Under the pieces are notes generated by a model. The model was not told the origin of the DNA and made no database searches. It saw only the letters and a program-made list of their open reading frames with translations. This document shows positions 41,534-49,594 of a stretch of 64,000 nucleotides of DNA, piece by piece (the stretch's first letter is position 1; each line of letters starts with the position of its first letter). The DNA is taken from the NCBI GenBank assembly GCA_024234435.1, contig JACKOF010000001.1:62001-126000 (forward strand). Direction: 5' to 3'. The position numbers and the translations under genes are program-made. The DNA comes from Pseudomonadales bacterium (GTDB lineage: Bacteria > Pseudomonadota > Gammaproteobacteria > Pseudomonadales > Porticoccaceae).

Positions 41534-42148
41534 ATGCAGATTGATTTCTCCACGTTATCCCCCAACCAACGCTATTTTTCGATGACTCAAACCATCGTGC
41601 CGCGGCCAGTGGCCTGGGTGCTCTCTGATAATGGCGATGGTGGCTATAACCTCGCGCCTTTTTCCTATTTCAACGCGATATGTTCGGCACCTCCACTGCT
41701 GATGCTGTCAATAGGTAAAAAGCCCAACGGCGATAAAAAGGATTCTATAGTCAATATTGTTGAACGACATCGCTTTGTCGTTCATATCCCCCACTGGGAT
41801 TTGGCAGGCGCTGTGACAGAAACGTCAAGAACACTGCGACATGGCGATTCAGAGCTAAAGAGTGTCGACCTAACTCTGACCAAGTTTGACGATTTCAGTT
41901 TGCCACGGGTAGCGGAGTGCCGTATTGCCTACGGCTGTGAGCTCTACAAAGTAGAGGAAGTCGGTGAGGTTCCACAGACTCTCATTTTGGGTGAGGTGAA
42001 ACACTTGTTCCTCAATGACAGGGTGGCGACTGTTGACGATAGTGGCCGGTTACACGTCGATGCGCTGGCCGTTGACCCTTTATCCCGGCTGGGTGGTGAA
42101 GAGTATGGTCGCCTGGGAGAGCTAATATCTGTACCCCGGCCCAAATAG
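41534..42148 (+). CDS. Flavin reductase-like protein (FMN-binding split barrel)
   Basis: 204 residues of the DIM6/NTAB flavin-reductase-like FMN-binding family: MTQTIVPRPVAWVLSD (about 17-32), NLAPFSYFNAICSAPPLLML, KDSIVNIVERHRFVVHI and a RIAYGCELYKVEEVG strand. Such proteins use NAD(P)H to reduce flavin or bind FMN in other roles. It has its own position after the terminator, convergent with modC. The reaction and its link to the neighbouring module are unknown. Confidence 0.78.
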   Translation: MQIDFSTLSPNQRYFSMTQTIVPRPVAWVLSDNGDGGYNLAPFSYFNAICSAPPLLMLSIGKKPNGDKKDSIVNIVERHRFVVHIPHWDLAGAVTETSRTLRHGDSELKSVDLTLTKFDDFSLPRVAECRIAYGCELYKVEEVGEVPQTLILGEVKHLFLNDRVATVDDSGRLHVDALAVDPLSRLGGEEYGRLGELISVPRPK

Positions 42149-42164
42149 AAAAAAATTTGAAAGG

Positions 42165-43232
42165 TCAGAGTTTTTCTGACAACAGCGCAACACTCTTGAT
42201 TTGAAGATACACAGGTTTGCCAACCTGCAGCCCCAGGTGCTGCAGAGACTTCTGGGTGATTCTGGCCAGAATACATTGCCCGCTTCCCGTAATCTCGGCT
42301 TTAACAACTGCTCTCGAAGTATTGACCAGTTCTATACCGGAAATGGTTGCTGGCAAGATGTTGAGAATGCTGGTGTCAGCAGATTTTGACAGCGTCAGGC
42401 TGACATCGCGGGCGGGGATGCGAACGCGCAGAGTCTCGCCTACAGCACTGGTGGCACGGGTTAGCCAAAGTGTATTGCCACCGCCGATATCCAGTGTACT
42501 CATCCCGTGTTTTGGTTCGTGCCCGGCTACTTGCCCACAAAGGATGGCTGCAGATTGCTCTGCTTTGCTGAGAGACAGATCCAGTCGTGTCAGCAGATCC
42601 AGCAGCGGCCCATTTGCTATTAATTGCCCTTGTTCCATCAGTAACAGCTGGTCTGCTATACGAATGATTTCGTCCATTTGGTGGCTAACATAGAGAACAG
42701 GGATTGCCAATTGTGCACTCAGACGCTTCAGCTGATGCAGAATCTCATGGCTGGCGGATGCATCCAGTCCGGCCAGGGGCTCGTCGAGCAGCAGGCAGCG
42801 GGGAGAACACAGCAGTGCGCGGCCGATAGCCACGCGCTTCTTTTGCCCCCCGGATAATTGCTCGGGGTGGTGCTGTAGAAGCTGACCCAGACTGAGCCAC
42901 TGTGAGACCTGGTCAATGGAAGGTCCGTGGTCGTTGAAGCGCCGTTGGTAAGCAAAGTCGAGATTGCCCTGTACACTGAGGTGCGGGAACAGGCGATCTT
43001 CCTGAAAAACATACCCCATCTGGCGTTCGCGTGGAGGCAAGCAAGCGATATCGATACCGCTTATGTTGATGCTTCCCCGGCAGGGCTGCAGTCCTGACAG
43101 GCAGCGCAACAAGGTGGTTTTGCCGCAACCGGAATGGCCGAAGATGGCAGTGATGCCACGACTGGGGATACCGGCTTCCACCTGTAATTGAAAAGAACCC
43201 CGGACTGCGCAGAGATCAAAGGTAATGCTCAT
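42165..43232 (-). CDS. modC: Molybdate ABC transporter, ATP-binding protein
   Basis: 355 residues. ABC domain with Walker A GHSGCGKTT, signature LSGGQKKRVAIGRAL and Walker B CLLLDEPLAGLD. From about 290 a TOBE/Mop domain follows (TSRAVVKAEITGSGQCILARIT), which binds molybdate and is found in ModC. The start overlaps modB by 4 nt; last gene of the moa-mod operon. Confidence 0.93.
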   Translation of the reverse strand: MSITFDLCAVRGSFQLQVEAGIPSRGITAIFGHSGCGKTTLLRCLSGLQPCRGSINISGIDIACLPPRERQMGYVFQEDRLFPHLSVQGNLDFAYQRRFNDHGPSIDQVSQWLSLGQLLQHHPEQLSGGQKKRVAIGRALLCSPRCLLLDEPLAGLDASASHEILHQLKRLSAQLAIPVLYVSHQMDEIIRIADQLLLMEQGQLIANGPLLDLLTRLDLSLSKAEQSAAILCGQVAGHEPKHGMSTLDIGGGNTLWLTRATSAVGETLRVRIPARDVSLTLSKSADTSILNILPATISGIELVNTSRAVVKAEITGSGQCILARITQKSLQHLGLQVGKPVYLQIKSVALLSEKL

Positions 43233-43915
43233 TTGTAGCCTGCTTGCCCGGAGCGACGATTCAGGCTGTACAGCGTGACAAGCAACAGAAAGCTGAACAG
43301 CAGCAAGCCTCCTGCCATCCAGTGAGCATGCTGGTAGTTCAATGCTTCTACATGATCATAGAGTGCAATCGAGAGCACCTGGGTTTCGCCCGGGATATTG
43401 CCACCAATCATTAGTACAATTCCAAACTCGCCAACTGTGTGGGCGAATCCGAGCAATCCTGCTGTGACAAAAGCGCGGCGGGTAATGGGGAAAACCAGAT
43501 TGACGAACTGGTCGATCTTATTCGCGCCCATGGTCTCCGCTGCTTCAAGTAAACGGGAGTCGAACTGCTGGAAGCCGGTTTGCAACGGCTGCACAACAAA
43601 AGGTAGTGAGTAGATCAGTGAGCCGATGACGAGACCGCTAAAACTGAAAGCCAGCGAGTTTCCAAACAACGTCAGCCAGGCATTTCCGAGCCAGGATTGT
43701 GGGGAAAAAGCCAACAGCAGATAAAAGCCGATTACTGTGGGAGGCAGAATGAGGGGTAATGCCACAATGGCTTCAATGCTGCCAGCCCAGCGTGAACGGG
43801 AGCGGGCCAGCCACCAGGCCAGAGGCGTCGATATCATCAGTAATATCACGCAGGTGACAGAAGCCAGTTGCAGGGTGATCCACAAGGCGGATAAATCGTT
43901 GCCGTTCAGTTCCAT
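43229..43915 (-). CDS. modB: Molybdate ABC transporter, permease
   Basis: 228 residues, about five membrane segments, with the ModB type signatures TPLAWWLARSRSRWAGSIE, LPLILPPTVIGFYLL and the ATPase-contact loop ETMGANKIDQFVNLVFP followed by AHTVGEFGIVLMIGGN. Inner membrane channel for molybdate. 7 nt after modA. Confidence 0.93.
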   Translation of the reverse strand: MELNGNDLSALWITLQLASVTCVILLMISTPLAWWLARSRSRWAGSIEAIVALPLILPPTVIGFYLLLAFSPQSWLGNAWLTLFGNSLAFSFSGLVIGSLIYSLPFVVQPLQTGFQQFDSRLLEAAETMGANKIDQFVNLVFPITRRAFVTAGLLGFAHTVGEFGIVLMIGGNIPGETQVLSIALYDHVEALNYQHAHWMAGGLLLFSFLLLVTLYSLNRRSGQAGYK

Positions 43916-43922
43916 CAGAGCA

Positions 43923-44672
43923 TTATAGCGGCATCAGGTAGCCGCTATCAGTGATAATTTGTCTGGCGGTGCCGGAGCGGATAAAAGCCATAAATGCCAT
44001 TGCCGCGTCGGTGCTTTTCTGTGAGTTGATCAGTACCGCTTTCTGGCGGATAGGTCTGGTCAGCAGGGTGGTCACATCAATGCCACTTTGGCGTTGCTGG
44101 GTAGAGAGCAGGGACGCGGCTACCAGTGCAGCATCTGCATGGCCACTCTGAAAAAACTGCAAGGCTTGAGCAATATTGTTACCTTGAAGTACCTGCGCGT
44201 CTTTCTGCACAGGCCAATTGTTGAGCAATGATTTGGCGGCAACGCCGTAAGGCGCTATTGCAGGGTTGGCAATAGCGATTCGCTTGGCGTGGGCGATAAC
44301 CTGTTCGGGGTCAGTGGTATATGCCTGATGATGCAGCAGTACCAATCGGCCTATGGCATAGGTGGTCAGAGATTTTTCATTTGCCTTTCCTGAGGCAACC
44401 AGTTTTTCAGGTCGAATGGCGTCGGCTGAAAAAAACAGCTGAAACGGTGCACCGTTGTTTATTTGCGCAAAAAGAACACCCGAAGAGGCGCTGCTGATTC
44501 TGATACGGTGTTTGCTCTGCTGTTCAAATGCGCGCGCTAGCTTTTCCAGAGTCGGTTTGAAGTTACTGGCGCAGGCAACAGTAATGGTTTCTGCTGTTGC
44601 GTTTGAACAAGCGATACTCAGCGTAAGAATAAGACCCAGAATACGGGCAATACGAACCACTACGGTTGCCAA
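43923..44672 (-). CDS. modA: Molybdate ABC transporter, periplasmic binding protein
   Basis: 249 residues: a signal peptide (about 1-26, ending SNATA), then the ModA fold with VACASNFKPTLEKLA, SASSGVLFAQINNGAPFQLFFSAD, and a LYATTYP-like YAIGRLVLL segment, and a C-terminal FIRSGTARQIITDSGY. The TTG at 44672 has AAGGG 7-8 nt upstream; the GTG at 44660, which overlaps the moaE stop, is possible but has no Shine-Dalgarno. It binds molybdate in the periplasm. Confidence 0.92.
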   Translation of the reverse strand: MATVVVRIARILGLILTLSIACSNATAETITVACASNFKPTLEKLARAFEQQSKHRIRISSASSGVLFAQINNGAPFQLFFSADAIRPEKLVASGKANEKSLTTYAIGRLVLLHHQAYTTDPEQVIAHAKRIAIANPAIAPYGVAAKSLLNNWPVQKDAQVLQGNNIAQALQFFQSGHADAALVAASLLSTQQRQSGIDVTTLLTRPIRQKAVLINSQKSTDAAMAFMAFIRSGTARQIITDSGYLMPL

Positions 44673-45115
44673 CGATCAGCCCTTTTGTCGTCGGACTGTT
44701 TGGCTGCCACCCAGCTGGCATCACCGTTGAGATATTGCTCTTTTTTCCAGAACGGCGCAGAGGTTTTGAGGATATCCATAATGTATTCACAGGCGGCAAA
44801 TGCTGCATCCCGGTGAGCGCTGCTGACACCAACGAGAACAATCTGTTCGCCGGGTTTCAGATCGCCAATTCGGTGAATGATGCGTATCTTTAGTGTGGGC
44901 CAGCGGTTGGCCGCTTGCTCGGCCGTTTGCTGGAGCGAGGCTTCGGTCATGCCCGGATAGTGTTCAAGACGCATGTAGGCCAGAGGTTGTTGAGGGTTAT
45001 CGCGCACCTGGCCGGAGAACAAGGCAATGCCACCTGTTTCAGTATTGCCGGATTGCAGTCTGGTATATTCCGCGCCGGTATCGAAGTCTTCACTCTGAAC
45101 AGAAATCGAGATCAT
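44660..45115 (-). CDS. moaE: Molybdopterin synthase catalytic subunit
   Basis: 151 residues: GGIALFSGQVRDNPQQP, LEHYPGMTEASL, HRIGDLKPGEQIVLVGVSSAHRDAAFAAC and FWKKEQYLNG, which contains the active-site lysine. It transfers sulfur from MoaD to cyclic pyranopterin monophosphate. 8 nt after moaD. It is needed for the bis-MGD cofactor of the neighbouring enzyme. Confidence 0.95.
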   Translation of the reverse strand: MISISVQSEDFDTGAEYTRLQSGNTETGGIALFSGQVRDNPQQPLAYMRLEHYPGMTEASLQQTAEQAANRWPTLKIRIIHRIGDLKPGEQIVLVGVSSAHRDAAFAACEYIMDILKTSAPFWKKEQYLNGDASWVAAKQSDDKRADRWQP

Positions 45116-45123
45116 CTGAATAC

Positions 45124-45369
45124 CTAGCCTCCGGTAACAGGTGGAAAAAATGCGATTTCATCATTTGCGGAGATAGGCGTGTTTTCGTCAGCCATATTCT
45201 GATTCACCGCAAATAACACATTGTTATCTGCAAGGGGTAGCTGCCAATCGGGGTTGGATTGTTGCAGCGCCAAGCGCAGCTCACCAACGGTGTTCGGTGT
45301 GCTTCCAGTATAGTTGAACTGTCCCGTACCCAGCTGTTCCCGAAGATTGCCAAAAAAAAGTATATTCAT
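45124..45369 (-). CDS. moaD: Molybdopterin synthase sulfur carrier subunit
   Basis: 81 residues, ubiquitin-like fold: MNILFFGNLREQLG, then VGELRLALQ, NNVLFAVNQ, NDEIAFFPPVTGG. The C-terminal Gly-Gly is the thiocarboxylated end that carries sulfur for MoaE. 7 nt after moaC. Confidence 0.95.
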   Translation of the reverse strand: MNILFFGNLREQLGTGQFNYTGSTPNTVGELRLALQQSNPDWQLPLADNNVLFAVNQNMADENTPISANDEIAFFPPVTGG

Positions 45370-45376
45370 GGGTTAC

Positions 45377-45860
45377 CTATAGCGCTTTTGCGTGCCAGCT
45401 ACCAGATTTGCCGCCGGTCTTTTCCAACAGTCGGAGGTGGTTGATCACTATGCCTTTGTCTACTGCTTTGCACATGTCGTAGATAGTCAGTGCCGCGACC
45501 GAGGCGGCTGTTAATGCTTCCATTTCCACGCCGGTTTTGCCATCAAGAGCACAGCGAGCCTGAATACGGAGGCTGGTTTTATCTATGAATTCAAACTCGA
45601 CTTTTACCGAAGTCAGCATCAACGGATGGCAGAGGGGTATCAGGTCGGGGCACTTTTTCGCTGCCTGGATGCCGGCGATGCGTGCTGCTGCCAGCACATC
45701 GCCTTTTTTGTGTCCGCCGCTTTCAATCAGTGACAGGGTTTCCGGCTGCATGTTAACGGTGACTTCGGCAGTTGCGCTGCGGCTGGTGACCGCCTTGCCG
45801 CCAACGTCAACCATGTGGGCGTTGCCCTGTTCGTCGAGGTGAGTGAGTGAAGATTGCTTC
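45377..45860 (-). CDS. moaC: Cyclic pyranopterin monophosphate synthase
   Basis: 160 residues beginning MKQSSLTHLDEQGNAHMVDV, with KKGDVLAAARIAGIQAAKK, LIPLCHPLMLT, TGVEMEALTAASVAALTIYDM and LLEKTGGKSGSW. It acts with MoaA in the first step of molybdenum cofactor synthesis. The longer ATG at 45886 is in frame but the family starts here. Head of the moaC-D-E-modA-B-C operon. moaA and the later mog/moeA/mob genes are not in the window. Confidence 0.95.
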
Positions 45861-45952
45861 ATAAAAAGTAACTCTAAAATGGGCATTGATCACGGGTATC
45901 AGATGGAACCGATGGCACTCTGATGCCAGGAATGAGTACATGCTAAGTCTAA

Positions 45953-45966
45953 TCGATATTGATCGA
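45953..45966. promoter_or_regulatory. FNR-family-like palindrome upstream of moaC
   Basis: TCGAT-ATTG-ATCGA is a perfect 5-bp-arm palindrome with the FNR spacing (N4). It differs from TTGAT/ATCAA by one base in each arm. Its centre lies 99 nt upstream of the moaC ATG and 133 nt upstream of serB. It could be a weak Anr/Dnr site. The rest of 45861-46092 shows no gene; the divergent moaC and serB promoters must lie here. Confidence 0.4.
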
Positions 45967-46092
45967 CAGTTGTAAGCGTCACTGAGGAATTAGCGATTTG
46001 TAATATTTCATGGGTTTCGCATTCTAACTTGGCATGTGCTCACCTATAATGAGCGCCATCAATTAGAAGCTGAAAAAACGGGTTGGAACGCA

Positions 46093-47319
46093 GTGCCAGA
46101 GATTCTCATTATCAATGTGACGGGCGAAGACAAACCCGGTATTACCAATGCGATAACGTCGGTTCTGGCATCTGCTGGAGCCAGCATTCTGGACATTGGT
46201 CAGGCGGTTATTCATTCATCACTCAGTCTGGGGATGCTGGTTGAGATTGATGACAAAACCGACGGTGAAAAGCTCCGAGATAACATTCTTCAGCTGACAG
46301 ACTCGTTGTTAATGAGTGTGCGCTTTCAGCCCATTACACCGGAAAGTTACCAACGCTGGGTCGATCAGCAGGGAAAGGCGCGTTATATCGTGACCTTACT
46401 GTCTCGGGGGATCTCTGCGGAACAGATTTCCCGAGTCACTGCTATCACGTCCAACAACGGCCTGAATATTGATAAAATCACGCGTCTTTCCGGGCGTCTT
46501 CCCCTCGACCAGATAGCAAACCGAAACCGGGAAACCGGTAAGGCCTCGGTGGAATTTTCGGTTAGGGGGGAGCCGGAAGATATGGCAGTTTTGCGCCGAC
46601 AATTACTTGAGTTGTCGGCGGAAATGGATGTCGATATCGCCTTTCAGGAAGACAATATTTATCGCCGCAATCGCCGTCTGGTGGTGTTCGATATGGATTC
46701 AACACTTATTGACGCCGAGGTGATTGACGAGCTGGCCAAGGAAGCCGGTGTTGGTGAGCAGGTGGCAGAAATTACTGAGCGGGCGATGCGCGGCGAACTG
46801 GACTTTTCAGAAAGTTTTGCCGAGCGAGTAGCCCTGCTTGAGGGTTTGCAGGAGTCGGTGCTCGATCGTGTTGCCCAACGTATCAATATGACGGAGGGTG
46901 CCGAGCACCTGATTACCACATTGCACCGGCTGGGATATAAAACTGCTATTCTTTCTGGTGGTTTCAACTATTTTGCCCATCGTATACAGGCCAACCTGAA
47001 TATTGATTACGTTTATGCCAATGAGCTGGAAGTTGTCGATGGTAAGGTTACGGGCCGGGTGACAGGGCAAGTGGTTGACGGCAAGCGCAAGGCCCAGTTG
47101 TTACGGGAAATTGCCCAGGCAGAGAGAATTGCCCTTGAACAGGTGATAGCCGTTGGTGATGGTGCGAATGATTTACCTATGCTGAGTATTGCCGGGCTGG
47201 GTATCGCTTTCCGGGCGAAACCGCTGGTGAAGGCGTCAGCCAAACAGTCGATCTCCACTCTTGGACTGGATGCGATTCTGTACCTGATGGGATTTTCTGA
47301 CAGGGATATGAATCATTAA
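46093..47319 (+). CDS. serB: Phosphoserine phosphatase
   Basis: 408 residues from the GTG at 46093: two ACT-like N-terminal domains (about 1-185, LIINVTGEDKPGITNAIT, ILDIGQAVIHSSLSLGML), then the HAD domain with VFDMDSTLIDAEVIDELA (nucleophile Asp), ILSGGFNYFA and VGDGANDLPML. Final step of serine synthesis. Codons 46036-46092 are in frame but extend beyond the usual N-terminus. No clear Shine-Dalgarno is seen at either start. Confidence 0.94.
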   Translation: MPEILIINVTGEDKPGITNAITSVLASAGASILDIGQAVIHSSLSLGMLVEIDDKTDGEKLRDNILQLTDSLLMSVRFQPITPESYQRWVDQQGKARYIVTLLSRGISAEQISRVTAITSNNGLNIDKITRLSGRLPLDQIANRNRETGKASVEFSVRGEPEDMAVLRRQLLELSAEMDVDIAFQEDNIYRRNRRLVVFDMDSTLIDAEVIDELAKEAGVGEQVAEITERAMRGELDFSESFAERVALLEGLQESVLDRVAQRINMTEGAEHLITTLHRLGYKTAILSGGFNYFAHRIQANLNIDYVYANELEVVDGKVTGRVTGQVVDGKRKAQLLREIAQAERIALEQVIAVGDGANDLPMLSIAGLGIAFRAKPLVKASAKQSISTLGLDAILYLMGFSDRDMNH

Positions 47320-47339
47320 CGGCGGATGCTGGAACTCTA

Positions 47340-49421
47340 TCATTCCGAGTCGTTAAAATCGAAATCCATAGCGGCCATGGGTGCCTGCAGAAAATGCCCC
47401 TGAATGTAGTGAATACCGAATTGCCAAAGAGATGGAATCATGTCTGCGTGTTCAACAAAGGGCACGATGATTTTTTCATCTTCGGCGATAAGTGCATTGA
47501 TCAGTTGCTCAATGTCTTCCAGGTTGCTGCCATCGGCGGTCTGGGTTTTTTCAATCACCAGTGAATCAAATTTTACATAATCAACTTTAATGGTTTTCAA
47601 TAGCTGAGTGGGGTTAATGGCGAGACCAAAGTGAGACAGTGCAACTTTACTCTGGATTCCGTTTAGTGAATTGATAAAGGCTATAGCCTGGGTTTGATGC
47701 CTGCCGACATCGATTTCCCGCAACTGGAAGATCAGTTGTTTTGGTGCGATACCGGATGCTTTCAGTGCAACTTTCAGCCAGGCAATAAAGCTGTCATCGC
47801 AGATAGTGCTGCTGCTGATATTGATAAACAGTTTTGTGTCTGGATCGGTTTTCATTTTTTCAGACAGAACTTTCACCGATTCGAGAATGACCCAGCGATC
47901 AATTTTGCTGCCCAAATCGGTTTTAAACAGGCGGTCGATAAAGTCGGCTGGCAATTCTTTCGGGTTGCCTTCGGGACTGACTCGCAGGAGCACCTCGTAG
48001 AATTCTCCAGGTTCACCGTGAAGCGTGATGATGGGCTGATAGGATAAGTCGAACTGCTCTTTTTCCAACAGTTTTTCGCCCCGGGCAAGTGCGTCGTAGT
48101 CGGAAGTTTCCAGTGTATTTAAATCGGCTTCGTAGAGTTTTGCGCCATTGCCGTAGTTGGGTTGATCCTGGGTTGACTGAAGATCGGTAATCGCCTGTAA
48201 GCACCTGAAAATACAGCCTTCGGGAGACGTGACCGCTTCAGTGATACCACTGACACCAATGCTGAGGGTGATATTAAACGTCTGGCCATGTAGTTCCAGC
48301 GGTTTTTCGGTGGCGGCGTTGCAGAGCTGCTCGGCTATTTCAAGGGCGCTTTCGGCATTTTTTTCCTTGAGCAGCAGAACCAGGCCGTCTTCCTTGAAAC
48401 GGTTAATTAATGCAGGCGTTTCAAGTTTGGCTTCGATGCGGCCGACTAATGCAGCAATCAATTCTTCCGTGAGCTGGAAGCCAAGCTCCTGCTCAAGGTG
48501 TTGGTAGCGATCTATGCTGATGTACAGCAGCGATGATGTTTGATTTTTTTGCGTAGCTTTGCGTATGGCTGTTTGGATGTTTTCGATGGTTCGCTGGCGC
48601 TGGCTGATAGTTTTGGTGTTATGTGCTGTTTGAGTCACTTCATCAGTCGAGAGGATGTCGCCGGTAATCAAAAATTCCAGCGCGGGCTCACTCTGATAGT
48701 TGACTTGTGAAACCGAGCACTCCACTGGCACAGTAGAACCGTCTGATCGTAAGCCTGAAAATTCCAGTTGCTTGGCTTCCCACTCTTCTTCATCAGAAAC
48801 CGGCCGTAAAAACTCTTTCAAGCGCGGTTGATCTTCTTTTGCCACCGTGTCGATCACAGGCAGGCAAATCATGGCGTCGGCATCGAGGTAGCCAAACATA
48901 TTGGCATAGGCATCGTTGGCGTAGAGATAAGTGCCTTCCTGAACGATAGCGACGGCATCTCTGGAGCTGTCGAGCAGGCGTTCCGCACGCAGTTCTGCTT
49001 CATTATGGCGACGCTTCCAGTGTCGCAGCTTGCGGCGTTGCTCGAGGTTGAACAGCGTGCGCGCAACGGTCAGCAGGAAAACCTGATCCTGATCGACAGG
49101 AGTCACCCAGGCAGCTCCCATGCGCAAGCCATCACTGGTGGCTTCGAATGACCAGTGATCGCAAATAAACAACACGGGTAAGTCCAGGTTTAGTCGTCGC
49201 AGATGAGGAAAGATTTCCTTGTTGGGTATTTGCTGGCTTTCGTATTGTGCAATTACCAGATCCCAGTGCTTGTCCTGTAACAGCTTGGCGAGCACTTCAG
49301 GAGAATCTGCGTGGGTGGGGTCAACCTTGTATTTTGCATTGCGCAACAGGCTGGCCATACGATTGGCTTCATTCTGGTCATCATGTATGAAAATGACTTT
49401 TAAGCTGCCATCTGGTTGCAT
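47340..49421 (-). CDS. FimX-like protein: REC-like, PAS, degenerate GGDEF and degenerate EAL domains
   Basis: 693 residues from the ATG at 49421; the TTG at 49502 is less likely. A receiver-like domain (1-125, VIFIHDDQNEANRM) is followed by PAS (about 150-255), GGDEF (about 280-430, where the GGDEF site reads KEDGL) and EAL (about 445-690). In the EAL domain the motif is EVLLR as in Pseudomonas FimX, and the DDFG metal site reads SHFG, so it is probably a c-di-GMP receptor with little or no phosphodiesterase activity. FimX controls type IV pilus twitching; by similarity this one may too. It is convergent with serB. Confidence 0.84.
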   Translation of the reverse strand: MQPDGSLKVIFIHDDQNEANRMASLLRNAKYKVDPTHADSPEVLAKLLQDKHWDLVIAQYESQQIPNKEIFPHLRRLNLDLPVLFICDHWSFEATSDGLRMGAAWVTPVDQDQVFLLTVARTLFNLEQRRKLRHWKRRHNEAELRAERLLDSSRDAVAIVQEGTYLYANDAYANMFGYLDADAMICLPVIDTVAKEDQPRLKEFLRPVSDEEEWEAKQLEFSGLRSDGSTVPVECSVSQVNYQSEPALEFLITGDILSTDEVTQTAHNTKTISQRQRTIENIQTAIRKATQKNQTSSLLYISIDRYQHLEQELGFQLTEELIAALVGRIEAKLETPALINRFKEDGLVLLLKEKNAESALEIAEQLCNAATEKPLELHGQTFNITLSIGVSGITEAVTSPEGCIFRCLQAITDLQSTQDQPNYGNGAKLYEADLNTLETSDYDALARGEKLLEKEQFDLSYQPIITLHGEPGEFYEVLLRVSPEGNPKELPADFIDRLFKTDLGSKIDRWVILESVKVLSEKMKTDPDTKLFINISSSTICDDSFIAWLKVALKASGIAPKQLIFQLREIDVGRHQTQAIAFINSLNGIQSKVALSHFGLAINPTQLLKTIKVDYVKFDSLVIEKTQTADGSNLEDIEQLINALIAEDEKIIVPFVEHADMIPSLWQFGIHYIQGHFLQAPMAAMDFDFNDSE

Positions 49422-49594
49422 GCCGAATCCGTTTCCATGATAGAGGTTGGTTAGCGCTTCATTATAAGCAATAGTTGATCTATGGCTACTGGCAGCTTTC
49501 AAAATTGTGCAGTTGTTTTTGTGTCCAAAAACACTCTTTTACCGGGTGTTTCAGTTTGGCGGTGTGCTCGCTGTTTGCGAAGGTAATTCGCCAA

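Noticed and set aside
30824..45954. TCTAATC found in three intergenic regions of the accessory block (about 30825, 36017, 45948)
   Set aside because: A 7-mer is expected about eight times by chance in 64 kb on both strands; there is no symmetric partner in two of the three cases.
24645..46092. Signs of a mobile element around the accessory block
   Set aside because: No integrase, transposase, tRNA or flanking direct repeats could be seen at either edge, so horizontal transfer is only a possibility.
49422..49502. Longer FimX-like start at the TTG 49502
   Set aside because: The 27 added residues have no family match, while the ATG at 49421 begins directly at the receiver-like domain.
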